Shown here in pieces: positions 7,184 to 16,705 of a stretch of DNA of 50,570 nucleotides. Made by a program: the position numbers and the translations under genes. Below the pieces are notes generated by a model. That model worked only from the letters and a program-made list of their open reading frames with translations, was not told the DNA's origin and did not search any database. Positions within the stretch are counted from its first letter, which is position 1. Every line of letters begins with the position of its first letter. This stretch comes from DIGJ01 sp036658435 (lineage in GTDB: Bacteria > Bacillota > Clostridia > Lachnospirales > Lachnospiraceae). The stretch is taken from assembly GCA_036658435.1 (NCBI GenBank), contig JAVXEO010000007.1, positions 1 through 50,570 of the forward strand. Reading direction: 5' to 3'.

Positions 7184-10100
7184 GTGGACGATATGAACAT
7201 AGCGAATATACAGGAAAAAAACAATAAAGAAGACTTATTGGTAAAACAAAAAGCCACAGATGAAAATAAAGTAAAAACAAAAGAAATACAAGAAGAAAAA
7301 AAAGCAGAACCGGCAGCCGTTGTTTCAAAAGGAGAAGAGGTAAAAGATGCCGGACTCTACAACGGAGTTTCAGAAAAAGAGAAGAAAGATAAGGTAACAG
7401 AGGAAGAGGAAATAAACACAGAAAGCTCGGAAGATTCCACAGAAAATATTTTAGAAAATACCCTGGAAAAAACAGTTGCTCAAATGTCAGAGGTGGACTG
7501 CGAAGAATTTATGAAAGAGGGTATTTCACTGGAATCATTTTGCGCCGGACGTTTGGAGCGTGCCCTTCTTCGCATAAAAGAAAACTGGACTTTTCGACAG
7601 GACAATATAGAACAGAGAGTAGCAAATAAGGAAGAGATGGAAATTATCATCCAGAAGATAGCCATTGGAAATAAGATATCAAATCCAATGGCTAAAAAAT
7701 TTGCACAGAAATTAGCAGAAGCAGATCTGCCGGTAACGGAAGAGAATATCATGAGTCTTTTTGGGGGCTTAGAAATGGCAGAAACTGTAGGGCAGATGTC
7801 GGAAGGTGCAAAGATATATATGCTCCGTAAGAATCTTGCACCTACCATAGAAAACATTTATCAGAGCCAGTATTCAGGGGCGGCAAGAACCCAAAAGGGA
7901 GAAGGATTTGATCAGATAAAAAAACAGGCAGAGTCGGTAATTGAGGCATCCGGAATGAAAGTCACCGAAGAAACCATAGGCAAAGCAAAATGGTTGTACC
8001 AAAATCAGCTTCCTATAACAAAAGAAAATCTGCTGTCGTTACAGTCCTTAGAAAATGTAGCCGAGAATACCGGAGAAGACTTTATTACAGAGAAAATGAC
8101 AAAGGCAATGACCAAAGGACTGGAGCCGGAAAAGGCGAACCTGGATATTTCTAACGAAAAGAAAGTTGAAACAGCAAAGAAAGGTTACAATGAACTTTTT
8201 GAAAGTCTTTTGGGGAGAGAAGATGCAGGATCCATTACGGCAAAGCGACAGTTGGAAGAAATCCGATTAAAACTTACAACAGAAGCAGGAATCCGTTTAT
8301 TAAGCAAGGGAATTCGACTAGACACCGGAGATTTGCAAAGTGTGGTAGATGGGCTAAAAGAGTTAGAACGTGAATATTATAAAGGGATTCTTAAGGAAGG
8401 TGGAGCCGCGCCTACGGAAGAAAATGCAGATTTATTGCAGAGCACCACAGAAAAAATAGAGAGCCTTAAAAAAACACCAAATTATATTCTGGGAAAGACG
8501 CTAAAGCAAAGGGAAATACAAACGGTTGGAACGCTGCATGAGGCGGCAAGCAGCATGCAAGTTTCTATGGACAAAGCAGGAAAGACCTATGAGGCACTGA
8601 TGACGGTGCCAAGGAGTGATATGGGTGATTCCATAAAGAAAGCATTTCGAAACATTCCGGCAATACTGGAAGATATGGGAATGGAAACGAATGAAACAAA
8701 CCAAAGAGCCGTTCGCATTCTTGCATATAATCAAATGGATATTACAAAAGAGGCAATGCAGGATGTAAAAGCCTATGATTCTCAGGTGAATACCTTGCTA
8801 AAAGAGCTAAAACCATCGATTACCGTAGAACTGATTAAACGGGATATTAGTCCGTTAGATACCAATATTCAAGAACTTACCAATCAGGTAAAAGAGATTG
8901 GAAAAGAAATGGGTAGTACGGATGAAGAAAAATATAGTAAATATCTATGGCAGCTTGAAAAAAACGGTGCAATAAGTGAAACGGAGAGAAGCAGCTACAT
9001 CGGGATTTATCGTCTGCTTCATAACGTAGAAAAAACAGATGGGGCTGCAATTGGTGCAGTACTCCATAACAATATGGATTTAACCCTGAAAAATCTTCTT
9101 ACAGCTGTTCGAAGTAAAAAAGCATCGGGAAGTGATATAACCGTAAATGACGATTTTGGTAATTTAGAATCCGTTACCTTTTCAAAAGAAAGTATAACAA
9201 GTCAGATAGAGGCAGGATTTTCCGGTGAAAATATGGATAATCAAAAAGAAAGCGGAAGTCAACAGGAGAAGATCTACTATCAGGAAGTGTTAGAACGTAT
9301 TTTAAATGAAATATCTCCGGATAAATTAAACCAGATTACAAAAGACGAAAAAAATAATTTAATAAATATGACCCTTGAAAATTTGCAAAATAATTTAGAA
9401 CAGGTGAATGAAAATAATAGAGAAAACAGGGAGTACGCCTCCTATATAACAGAGAAACTGCGGGAAACTCTAAAGATGGAAACGAGTGCGATTTCCTTTT
9501 TGGAAGGGTTTCAAATGGAACCAACCATTAAAAATATAGTGTCTGCCAAAACTTTTTTTACAGAAAATAAAAGTTTCTTTAAGGAATTTAATAAAAAAGC
9601 CGATAAAGAATATACAGAGTTAATTAAGAGCATGCCGGACGCATTGGAAGATGCATCTACCATGCAGGAAAAATACCAGCAAGTAGAGCAAAAAGTAAAA
9701 GAACTTTTAAACGAGGAATATGAAAGTAAGGCCGAAACAGACACCAGTGAAAAGGTAGAAAAACTGCATTTGTTTTCAAATGGAATTGAACTTGCCAGAC
9801 GTTTAAGCCGTCAGGAACATTATGAGATTCCCATTGTGAACGGAGAAGATATAACGAATATGAATCTTACCGTTGTGAAAGGAACAAAAGACAGCGGAAG
9901 GATACAAATTCAAATGAATTCGGAAGTCTATGGAAAACTGGAAGGAGAATTTCAGGTAAAGGAACAGACGATAAAAGGATTTATCCTGTGTGATACCAAG
10001 GACGGACTGGAAACTATGAAAAAAACGAAGGAACGTATTGTCAAAGGACTGGAAGAGTTAGGATTGGAAGTAAAACAGATTGATTTAGGGTATGATAAGA

Positions 10101-10222
10101 AAGCAGCAGAAAACAGATCCAGATATCCTCAAGACAAGGAAGAAACCGGAATTGCACTTTTATACAAGGTGGCAAAGGTTCTCGTTTTAAACATAGGAAG
10201 CGGCATACAACATGAACGATAG
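7184..10222 (+). CDS. Large flagellar-operon protein with repeats and a FliK-like C-terminal domain (DUF6240-like)
   Basis: The 1,012 residues from the GTG at 7184 become 1,009 if the ATG at 7193 is the start. The first ~90 residues are charged and low-complexity. The middle is helical and repeats a short motif, a hydrophobic-Pro/Met-x-T-x-E/K-N-I/L pattern: PVTEEN (~182), PTIEN (~218), PITKEN (~275), DITKEA (~517), DLTLKN (~630) and EPTIKN (~778). From ~863 the sequence resembles the FliK hook-length control C-terminal domain: IPIVNGEDITNMNLTVV, then IQIQMNSEVYGKLEGEF and IKGFILCDTKDGLE. No signal peptide or membrane span. It lies 21 nt before flagellin and behind a sigma-28-like promoter. 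I think this is the family called DUF6240; a role in flagellar export or length control is inferred. Confidence 0.75.
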   Translation: MDDMNIANIQEKNNKEDLLVKQKATDENKVKTKEIQEEKKAEPAAVVSKGEEVKDAGLYNGVSEKEKKDKVTEEEEINTESSEDSTENILENTLEKTVAQMSEVDCEEFMKEGISLESFCAGRLERALLRIKENWTFRQDNIEQRVANKEEMEIIIQKIAIGNKISNPMAKKFAQKLAEADLPVTEENIMSLFGGLEMAETVGQMSEGAKIYMLRKNLAPTIENIYQSQYSGAARTQKGEGFDQIKKQAESVIEASGMKVTEETIGKAKWLYQNQLPITKENLLSLQSLENVAENTGEDFITEKMTKAMTKGLEPEKANLDISNEKKVETAKKGYNELFESLLGREDAGSITAKRQLEEIRLKLTTEAGIRLLSKGIRLDTGDLQSVVDGLKELEREYYKGILKEGGAAPTEENADLLQSTTEKIESLKKTPNYILGKTLKQREIQTVGTLHEAASSMQVSMDKAGKTYEALMTVPRSDMGDSIKKAFRNIPAILEDMGMETNETNQRAVRILAYNQMDITKEAMQDVKAYDSQVNTLLKELKPSITVELIKRDISPLDTNIQELTNQVKEIGKEMGSTDEEKYSKYLWQLEKNGAISETERSSYIGIYRLLHNVEKTDGAAIGAVLHNNMDLTLKNLLTAVRSKKASGSDITVNDDFGNLESVTFSKESITSQIEAGFSGENMDNQKESGSQQEKIYYQEVLERILNEISPDKLNQITKDEKNNLINMTLENLQNNLEQVNENNRENREYASYITEKLRETLKMETSAISFLEGFQMEPTIKNIVSAKTFFTENKSFFKEFNKKADKEYTELIKSMPDALEDASTMQEKYQQVEQKVKELLNEEYESKAETDTSEKVEKLHLFSNGIELARRLSRQEHYEIPIVNGEDITNMNLTVVKGTKDSGRIQIQMNSEVYGKLEGEFQVKEQTIKGFILCDTKDGLETMKKTKERIVKGLEELGLEVKQIDLGYDKKAAENRSRYPQDKEETGIALLYKVAKVLVLNIGSGIQHER

Positions 10223-10243
10223 AGAGGACACAGGCGACAGAAT

Positions 10244-11668
10244 ATGAAAATTAATCATAATATTGCAGCATTAGTAGCAAATGGACATTTAAAAACAACC
10301 AATAGTGCATCGGATAAGAGCTTAGAACGTTTATCTTCTGGATACCGTATTAACCGGGCTGCAGATGATGCAGCGGGAATGGCAATTTCACAAAAAATGA
10401 AAATGCAGATTGCAGGATTAAACCAGGCATCCAGAAATGCTTCGGATGGAATTTCCGTAATTCAAACGGCGGAGGGTGCTTTGGGAGAAGTTGAAAGTAT
10501 GCTGCAAAGAGGAAGAGAACTGGCAGTACAGGCAGCCAATGGTACCAATACAGCGGAAGACAGAGAGGCCATACAAAAAGAAATTTCTCAGCTTATGGCA
10601 GAAGTAGATCGTATTTCCACGGATACGGAGTTCAATACAAAAACGTTATTAAATGGAGATATTGATAGAAAATCCTATTCCAATAATACAAAATTTAACT
10701 TGATTTCCGCAACGGATCAGGTAGAATCAAAACATTATAACATTCAGGTAGGAGAACTGGGTTCAAAAGCAGAAATTCAGGGAACCGCCAATACAATGGG
10801 TACTGTTATAACGGCAGATTTAGTTGGAAGTATTACCTTGAATGGAGAAACGATTACCATTAAAGAAGGGGATACCCGTGAAGTGGTAACGGAAAAAATT
10901 CGGGACATTACCGAGCGAATTGGTGGAAAGCTATCAATAAACGGAAATACTACCTATAAATTTGAAACAAAGGGAAGCGGTGTTTCCCAGCATCTGGAAA
11001 TACACTGTGACAATGCGGAACTTGCGAAGGCACTGGGAATTCCAGCGGATGCAAAAGCCATTGGAAAAGATACAAAAGTCAGATTGGATCCACCACCGGG
11101 GGATAAAACTTTTTCCGATACAGCAACCGTTATTGTAGATGGAAATCTAATGACCATAACGGATAACGATGGATTTGAAATGAAGATAGAGATTGCGGAT
11201 TCTCTTGTATTAACCGATAAAAACGGAGATGGTTTTCCGGACCCTGTCGATGCAAAAATTACAGTTTTAGAAGCAGGCCCCATGGTACTTCAGATTGGAG
11301 CCAATGAAGGACAAACCGTATCGGTAAGCATTCCTGAGGTTTCAGCAAAAACACTGGGACTTGAAAAACTTAATGTATTAACTCGAGATGAAGCCTCTAA
11401 AGGGGTTACTCTCTTAGATAAAGCCATTAACAATGTTTCTAATGTACGTGCGAAGCTGGGTGCATACCAGAACCGTTTGGATCATTCCATTCAGAGTCTG
11501 GAAACTTCTTCTCTTAATCTGACAGAGGCCTTATCACGGGTAGAAGATGTGGATATGGCAGAGGAAATGGCAAATTATACACAAAAGAATGTACTTTCTC
11601 AAGCCGGAGTAGCCATGTTGGCACAGGCAAATGAAAGACCACAGAATATCTTATCCTTATTACAATAA
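10244..11668 (+). CDS. fliC: Flagellin (flagellar filament subunit)
   Basis: The 474-residue protein has the conserved N-terminal D0/D1 region (MKINHNIAAL start, LSSGYRINRAADDAAGMAIS, then ISVIQTAEGAL, about 1-145). The C-terminal D1/D0 region runs from about 395 to the end (LGAYQNRLDHSIQ, then DMAEEMANYTQKNVLSQAG and the QNILSLLQ end). The ~250-residue middle is variable, beta-rich and surface-exposed in the filament. The helix usually holding the TLR5 contact Arg/Glu residues is present as QRGRELAVQAANG, with Gly where many flagellins have Met or Ile. It is exported unfolded by the flagellar secretion system, probably with FliS (next gene). The nearest ribosome binding site (GAGAGGA) is unusually far, 15 nt, from the ATG, suggesting translational control. 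Confidence 0.96.
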   Translation: MKINHNIAALVANGHLKTTNSASDKSLERLSSGYRINRAADDAAGMAISQKMKMQIAGLNQASRNASDGISVIQTAEGALGEVESMLQRGRELAVQAANGTNTAEDREAIQKEISQLMAEVDRISTDTEFNTKTLLNGDIDRKSYSNNTKFNLISATDQVESKHYNIQVGELGSKAEIQGTANTMGTVITADLVGSITLNGETITIKEGDTREVVTEKIRDITERIGGKLSINGNTTYKFETKGSGVSQHLEIHCDNAELAKALGIPADAKAIGKDTKVRLDPPPGDKTFSDTATVIVDGNLMTITDNDGFEMKIEIADSLVLTDKNGDGFPDPVDAKITVLEAGPMVLQIGANEGQTVSVSIPEVSAKTLGLEKLNVLTRDEASKGVTLLDKAINNVSNVRAKLGAYQNRLDHSIQSLETSSLNLTEALSRVEDVDMAEEMANYTQKNVLSQAGVAMLAQANERPQNILSLLQ

Positions 11669-11682
11669 AGAAGGGCATCTAT

Positions 11683-12162
11683 ATGAAACAGGAAAAACTC
11701 AACACCTATAGCGTTCGGATTACACAGGCAAATAAAAGCCAGTTGGTTGTTATAACCTATGAAATTATAATAGATAGTATTCAGGCGGCAATGGAAGAAT
11801 TTCAAAGGGAAGACTGGATAGAATACAATAAAGACTTAAAGCGTGTACAAAAATTATTAAATGAATTAATGGGTGCGTTGGATTTTTCCTATGAAATGTC
11901 AGGACAATTTAAGGAGCTTTATCAATTTTGCGGAAAATGTATTGTAGAAGCTTTATTTGGGAAAAAAATAGACAAACTGCCTTCGGTATGTTCCATTATA
12001 GAGAAGATGGCAGCTGGATTTAGAGAAGCGGCAAAACAGGACAATAGTGAAACCGTAATGAAAAACACGCAGATTGTATATGCGGGCTTAACATATGGAA
12101 GATATGCATTAGATGAAGTATTTGTGAATATGAATGAAGCAAATCGAGGATTTATGGCATAG
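11683..12162 (+). CDS. fliS: FliS-like flagellin export chaperone
   Basis: A 159-residue helical protein. The N-terminal pattern NTYSVRITQANKSQLVVITYEII matches the FliS start (a Tyr-rich segment, then hydrophobic helix 2 after a TQANKSQL-type turn). FliS binds the C-terminal helix of flagellin and prevents early polymerisation. The gene begins 14 nt after flagellin, a typical pairing. It is longer than the usual 125-135 residues and diverges in its second half (GLTYGRYALDEVF). The call therefore rests on the N-terminal half plus position. No terminator separates it from flagellin. Confidence 0.82.
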   Translation: MKQEKLNTYSVRITQANKSQLVVITYEIIIDSIQAAMEEFQREDWIEYNKDLKRVQKLLNELMGALDFSYEMSGQFKELYQFCGKCIVEALFGKKIDKLPSVCSIIEKMAAGFREAAKQDNSETVMKNTQIVYAGLTYGRYALDEVFVNMNEANRGFMA

Positions 12163-12197
12163 AAGAAAGGGGCTTTGAAAGGAGCATATTTATAAAA

Positions 12198-13181
12198 ATG
12201 GCAACGATAAAGGATATTGCAGAGCACCTTGGAATAGCAGTCAGCACGGTTTCAAAGGGACTGAATGGTGCCAGTGACATAAGCGAAGAAACCAGACAGC
12301 TTGTGTTGGACACAGCGGTAGAAATGGGATATACTACAAAAAAAATGCGTAAACCGGAAAATAAAAAGGTTTGCGTATTTGTTGAGAATATGGATTATGA
12401 AAGCATCGACCAGTTTGGGTATGATATTGTTACCGGATTTAAAAAAGAAGCCATGCGTAAGAAATGGGAAGTGACAATTATACCAACGAGTTTAAATTTA
12501 CAAACAGCGGAACGATATGATACCTACATGCTTAAAAATGAATTTTCGGGAGGATTTTTAATTGGATTTACCCTACATGAAGATTGGATAAAGCAACTTC
12601 ATGAAACCAATGTACCAACCGTATTATTTGATAACTATATTAGTAATAATAATCACATCGGTTATGTGGGAACGGATAGCTCCGAAGGAATTTATGAAGC
12701 GGTAAAACATTTATATGAAAAAGGCCATCGTAAGATAGCCTTTTTAAACGGTTCTAAAAATTCTATGGTTTCTCAACAGAGGCAGCAGGCATTTGTACAA
12801 AGTATGCAGTCCTTTGATTTGCCAACACAGGAGGAACTTATGGATTATGGATATTATGTTCCGGATTGTGCACGGTATCATGTGCCTACATTTATAGAAA
12901 ACGGAGCAACGGCCATTATGTGTGCCAGCGACTTAATTGCAACCGGGGTGATTGAAGAGTTAAAACGTCAGGGGAAAAGAGTTCCAGAAGATATTAGTGT
13001 AACTGGATTTGATGATTTGCCAATTGCATCCAGATATATTCCGTCGATTACAACGATTCAACAGGATCGCTGTAATCTTGGAAAGAGTGCCGTTATGCTA
13101 TTAGATGGATTAATGCATAACGTATCCATTAGTAAAATTTTATTGAGAGCAAAATTTATTGAACGTAATTCTACTAAATAA
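12198..13181 (+). CDS. LacI-family transcriptional regulator
   Basis: The 327-residue regulator has an N-terminal HTH (MATIKDIAEHLGIAVSTVSK) with the hinge at about 45-58. A periplasmic-binding-protein-like sensor domain extends to the end (VTGFDDLPIASRYIPSITTI near 270). Members bind a sugar or related effector and repress or activate nearby carbohydrate genes. It lies 35 nt after fliS with no terminator, so read-through from the flagellar unit is possible. The ribosome binding site is GGAG, a rather long 13 nt from the ATG. The maltodextrin genes malQ and glgP 3.5 kb downstream are plausible targets, but nothing here proves it. It ends in a strong terminator. Confidence 0.9.
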   Translation: MATIKDIAEHLGIAVSTVSKGLNGASDISEETRQLVLDTAVEMGYTTKKMRKPENKKVCVFVENMDYESIDQFGYDIVTGFKKEAMRKKWEVTIIPTSLNLQTAERYDTYMLKNEFSGGFLIGFTLHEDWIKQLHETNVPTVLFDNYISNNNHIGYVGTDSSEGIYEAVKHLYEKGHRKIAFLNGSKNSMVSQQRQQAFVQSMQSFDLPTQEELMDYGYYVPDCARYHVPTFIENGATAIMCASDLIATGVIEELKRQGKRVPEDISVTGFDDLPIASRYIPSITTIQQDRCNLGKSAVMLLDGLMHNVSISKILLRAKFIERNSTK

Positions 13182-13215
13182 AGTAAAAAAACAATTGAAT
13201 TTCGCCCGTTTTATC

Positions 13216-13254
13216 AACCTGGATAAGAGCCTGTCTGCTCTTGCCGGGTTTTTT
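13216..13254 (+). terminator. Intrinsic terminator after the LacI-family gene
   Basis: Outer stem AACCTGG/CCGGGTT (one G-U) and inner stem AAGAGC/GCTCTT around CTGTCT, followed by TTTTTT. The U-run leads directly into repeat copy 2. Confidence 0.85.
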
Positions 13255-13285
13255 ATGTAATAGGAAAGTGCTCCTATTACATAAA
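13252..13285 (+). repeat. Post-terminator palindromic repeat, copy 2 (complete)
   Basis: A complete 34-nt unit: 14-nt arms TTTATGTAATAGGA and TCCTATTACATAAA around AAGTGC. Flanking GGGTTT and AAACCC extend the inverted symmetry. It starts within the U-tract of the preceding terminator. Confidence 0.88.
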
Positions 13286-13326
13286 AACCCACCCGGAGGA
13301 GCGCGGTTGTTTTGAGACAATGGGAA

Positions 13327-13355
13327 TTGAACTTTGCACATTAAGATGCTACAAT
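13327..13355 (+). promoter_or_regulatory. fbp promoter
   Basis: TTGAAC (13327-13332), 17-nt spacer, TACAAT (13350-13355), 44 nt before the start codon. Confidence 0.65.
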
Positions 13356-13399
13356 GGCATAAGGTACTTTAGAAACAAGTTATTGGGGGGATTGTTGTT

Positions 13400-15355
13400 A
13401 TGGAGAAGCGATATTTAAGTTTGTTGGCAAAGGATTATCCCAACAGGGAGGCATGTGTTAGTGAAATTATTAATCTAAATGCGATACAATGTCTTCCAAA
13501 GGGAACCGAATACTTTTTTAGTGATTTGCATGGTGAATTTGGTGGGTTTTCTCATCTTTTAAAGAGTGCATCGGGGGTAATTAAAACAAAAATCGAAGAT
13601 TTATTTGGAGAAATCATATTGCCGGATGAAAGAAATCAATTGGCGGAGCTAATTTATTATCCTGAAAAAGTGCTATCCGAATTACCTATTAGGGGGGAGA
13701 ATTTGGATAATTGGCGAAAGATAAGTATCTATCGTTTGGTACAGGTGTGCAAAAAATGTGCTTCAAAATATACCCGTTCCAAGGTTCGAAAAAAAATGCC
13801 GCCGGAATATGCCTATATATTAGATGAGCTGCTGCATGCGGATAAAGATATAAATAAAGAAATATATTACCAGTCAATTATTCAGTCCATAGCAGATATG
13901 GGAAATGCAGATAATTTTATAATTGCCATATGTAATTTAATTCAGCAGCTTTGCGTAGACCGGCTACATATTATCGGTGACATTTATGACAGAGGACCAA
14001 GACCGGACTTGATTGTAAACGAACTAATCGACTTTCATGGAGTAGATATCCAATGGGGAAATCACGATATATCATGGATGGGAGCCGCTTGTGGAAATCC
14101 AGTGCTGATTGCCAATGTAATTCGAATGGCCATACACTATAATACCTTAGATTTAATTGAAGATGGCTATGGGATCAGCCTTCGATCGCTGGCAACTTTT
14201 GCCAATGAAGTATATGCAGCAGATAGCTGCTCTCTATTTACGCCCATTGTATGGGATGAGAATGAATATGCGCCGGTAAGTCCTGATCTAGCGGCAAAGA
14301 TGCATAAATCCATTGCGATTATTCAGTTTAAATTAGAGGGGCAGCTTTTGGAAAAACATCCCGAATACAATATGTATGAACGGAATCTTTTGAAGTTTAT
14401 AGACTTTGAGCAGGGAACCGTAAAATTGGAAGGGAAGCTCTATTCCTTAAAAGATTGTAATTTCCCAACCGTGGACAAAAAAAATCCGTTGGAACTTACA
14501 AAACAGGAAGAATCTTTAATGAAAATTTTAGAAAAAGCATTTGAGCATAGTAAAACACTACATAAGCATATCCATTTTCTATACTCTCATGGGGGCATCT
14601 ATAAGTGCTGTAACAACAATCTGCTTTATCATGGTTGTATACCAATGGATGCAAATGGCGAATTCCAGAAAGTGTTTTTTAACGGTGCTTATTATCAGGG
14701 CAGAGATTTAATGGATAAGCTGGATCAGGTAGCTAACACGGCTTATTTTTCACCAAAAGAAAATGAAGAAAAGCAAATGTGTATCGATTTTATGTGGTAC
14801 TTGTGGTGTGGAAGCGGGTCTCCCTTATTTGGAAAAAGCAAGTTGTCAAGCTTTGAACAATACTTTATTGAAGAGGATTCTGTGAAAAAAGAAATATACA
14901 ATCCCTATTTTAAACTGAGTCAAAAAGAAGAAGTCTGCATAAAAATATTAAAAGAATTTGGACTGGATACAAAAAGTGCCCATATTGTAAATGGCCATGT
15001 ACCGGTAAAAATTAAAGAAGGCGAGTCTCCAATCAAGGCAAATGGGAAGCTTTTTATTATAGATGGAGGAATTTCCAAGCCCTATCAGCCAAAGACAGGA
15101 ATTGCAGGCTATACCTTAATTTACAATTCACGGACATTGAATCTTGCAGAACATCGTACTTATAATACCCAGGATGAGACGGCACTATATAAAAGAACCC
15201 CCAGAGTATCCATTATTGAAACAATGAAACCTAGGGTAACCGTTGGAAATACGGATAATGGAAAAGAATTGACAAAACAGGTGGAAGACCTAAAAGAGCT
15301 AATTATTGCCTATGAAGAAGGCATTCTAAAAGAAAATTTCTATAAAATACGTTAA
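13400..15355 (+). CDS. fbp: Fructose-1,6-bisphosphatase class III
   Basis: The 651-residue enzyme is the usual length for the class III (Firmicute) family, which removes the 1-phosphate of fructose 1,6-bisphosphate in gluconeogenesis. Metallophosphatase motifs are intact: FSDLHGE (about 41-47), GDIYDRGPRPD (about 193-203), QWGNHD (about 214-219) and NGHVPVKIKEGESP (about 532-545), with DGG and KTGIAGYTL after it. The start follows a G-rich ribosome binding site, GGGGGG, about 12 nt upstream. It has its own promoter and is followed 40 nt later by a cation efflux gene with no terminator between, so the two may be cotranscribed. Confidence 0.96.
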   Translation: MEKRYLSLLAKDYPNREACVSEIINLNAIQCLPKGTEYFFSDLHGEFGGFSHLLKSASGVIKTKIEDLFGEIILPDERNQLAELIYYPEKVLSELPIRGENLDNWRKISIYRLVQVCKKCASKYTRSKVRKKMPPEYAYILDELLHADKDINKEIYYQSIIQSIADMGNADNFIIAICNLIQQLCVDRLHIIGDIYDRGPRPDLIVNELIDFHGVDIQWGNHDISWMGAACGNPVLIANVIRMAIHYNTLDLIEDGYGISLRSLATFANEVYAADSCSLFTPIVWDENEYAPVSPDLAAKMHKSIAIIQFKLEGQLLEKHPEYNMYERNLLKFIDFEQGTVKLEGKLYSLKDCNFPTVDKKNPLELTKQEESLMKILEKAFEHSKTLHKHIHFLYSHGGIYKCCNNNLLYHGCIPMDANGEFQKVFFNGAYYQGRDLMDKLDQVANTAYFSPKENEEKQMCIDFMWYLWCGSGSPLFGKSKLSSFEQYFIEEDSVKKEIYNPYFKLSQKEEVCIKILKEFGLDTKSAHIVNGHVPVKIKEGESPIKANGKLFIIDGGISKPYQPKTGIAGYTLIYNSRTLNLAEHRTYNTQDETALYKRTPRVSIIETMKPRVTVGNTDNGKELTKQVEDLKELIIAYEEGILKENFYKIR

Positions 15356-15395
15356 GAGGAATACAGGCAGACTATATAGAAATAGAAGGAGATAC

Positions 15396-16571
15396 ATGAT
15401 TTTTTTACTTGAAAAAATTTTTATAAAAAATAGAAAAGATACGGCATCACCAAAAGTTCGTCAGGCCTATGGGGTGCTTTGTGGAAGCGTAGGAATAGGA
15501 TTTAATCTTATTTTATTCTTAGGAAAGTTTCTTGCGGGAACTTGGAGCAATTCCATTGCAATAACGGCAGACGCCTTTAATAACCTATCCGATGCAGGCT
15601 CGTCGGTAATTACCCTTCTTGGATTTAAGATTGCGGGACAGAAGCCGGATAAGGCGCATCCATTTGGACATGGAAGAGTGGAATATCTCTCTGGTCTGCT
15701 AGTTTCCGGTGCCATTTTAATTATGGCTTTTGAACTGATAAAGACTTCCATAGGGAAAATCATACACCCTGCACCGGTGAATTTTAATTTTCTTTCCCTT
15801 GGAATTTTGGTAGTGTCTATTTTAGTAAAAATGTATATGACCTATTATAATAGAAAAATTGGTGAAAAAATACATTCGGCGGCAATGAAAGCAACCGCTA
15901 CGGATAGCCTGAGTGACACACTTGCAACGGGAATGGTTTTGATAGCGGCCATTGTGGGGAAAGCTACCGGTTATGATATTGATGGATACTGTGGAGTTCT
16001 GGTTGGACTCTTTATTCTCTATGCCGGTTATGATGCAGCAAAAGAAACCTTGGCTCCCCTTTTGGGACAGCCTCCGGAAAAAGAATTTGTGGATGAAATT
16101 AAAAGCATTGTTATGGAAAAAGAAGAGATACTAGGGATACATGACTTGATTGTACACGATTATGGTCCGGGGCGTATTATGATATCTCTTCATGCAGAAG
16201 TATCGGCCTCCGGTGACATTATTGCCATGCATGATACCATTGACAATGTGGAGCGGGAACTTCAAGAAAAGCTATTCGTGGATGTGGTTATTCACATGGA
16301 TCCGGTGATTCAGGACGATGAAGAAATTAATGCACTGAAGGAGATGACCCGCCAAATATTAAGATCCATGGATGAAAGTATTTCCATGCATGACTTTCGT
16401 GTGGTAAAAGGACCGACTCATACCAATCTTATTTTTGACGTTGTAATACCTTTTGACTATAAATTGGGGGATGCAGAAGTTGGAAAGTGTATTGAGGAAG
16501 AAATTAAGAAGGCAGATGAGACCTGCTTTGCAGTGATAAAGGTAGATAAGAATTATTTGAAAGACGCATAG
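15396..16571 (+). CDS. Cation diffusion facilitator (CDF) metal efflux protein
   Basis: The 391-residue protein has six predicted membrane segments in the first ~215 residues and a cytoplasmic CDF dimerisation domain afterwards. The metal site D-x3-D is present in ADAFNNLSDA (about 55-64), and the family motif HPFGHGR occurs at about 88-94. The second metal-binding acidic pair lies in TATDSLSDTLAT (about 168-179). CDFs exchange Zn2+, Mn2+, Fe2+ or similar for protons. The DD-DD type site without His leans toward Mn/Fe rather than Zn, an inference. The C-terminal part is longer than in the minimal family (about 170 residues). AGAAGGAGATAC precedes the ATG. Confidence 0.92.
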   Translation: MIFLLEKIFIKNRKDTASPKVRQAYGVLCGSVGIGFNLILFLGKFLAGTWSNSIAITADAFNNLSDAGSSVITLLGFKIAGQKPDKAHPFGHGRVEYLSGLLVSGAILIMAFELIKTSIGKIIHPAPVNFNFLSLGILVVSILVKMYMTYYNRKIGEKIHSAAMKATATDSLSDTLATGMVLIAAIVGKATGYDIDGYCGVLVGLFILYAGYDAAKETLAPLLGQPPEKEFVDEIKSIVMEKEEILGIHDLIVHDYGPGRIMISLHAEVSASGDIIAMHDTIDNVERELQEKLFVDVVIHMDPVIQDDEEINALKEMTRQILRSMDESISMHDFRVVKGPTHTNLIFDVVIPFDYKLGDAEVGKCIEEEIKKADETCFAVIKVDKNYLKDA

Positions 16572-16589
16572 AAAATTAAAAATACAAAG

Positions 16590-16634
16590 AGGTTTTTGCA
16601 AAAAAGGAATATTTTTGCAAAAACCTTCTTTTTT
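16590..16634 (+). terminator. Intrinsic terminator after the CDF gene
   Basis: Perfect 15-bp stem (16590-16604 with 16612-16626) with a 7-nt loop, followed by TCTTTTTTT. Confidence 0.88.
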
Positions 16635-16646
16635 TGTATAAATATA

Positions 16647-16675
16647 TTGACACATGGAAAAGAAAATGCTAATAT
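16647..16675 (+). promoter_or_regulatory. malQ-glgP promoter
   Basis: TTGACA (16647-16652), 17-nt spacer, TAATAT (16670-16675). Transcription would start close to the direct repeats at 16685-16705. Confidence 0.75.
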
Positions 16676-16684
16676 AACAATAAA

Positions 16685-16705
16685 GTTACGAAAGTTTACG
16701 AAAAC
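16685..16705. promoter_or_regulatory. Candidate operator (repeated TTACGAAA) at the malQ start site
   Basis: Two near-identical half sites, GTTACGAAA and GTTTACGAAA, lie in tandem 10 bp apart at the expected transcription start. The centre CGAAAGTTTACG is partly symmetrical, as in LacI-family operators. The LacI-family protein encoded at 12198-13181 is the obvious candidate binder. This is inference from position. Confidence 0.4.

Noticed and set aside
7184..10222. The large repeat protein as an adhesin or surface protein
   Set aside because: No signal peptide, membrane anchor or sorting motif; the C-terminal FliK-like domain and operon context argue for a cytoplasmic or type III-exported flagellar protein.
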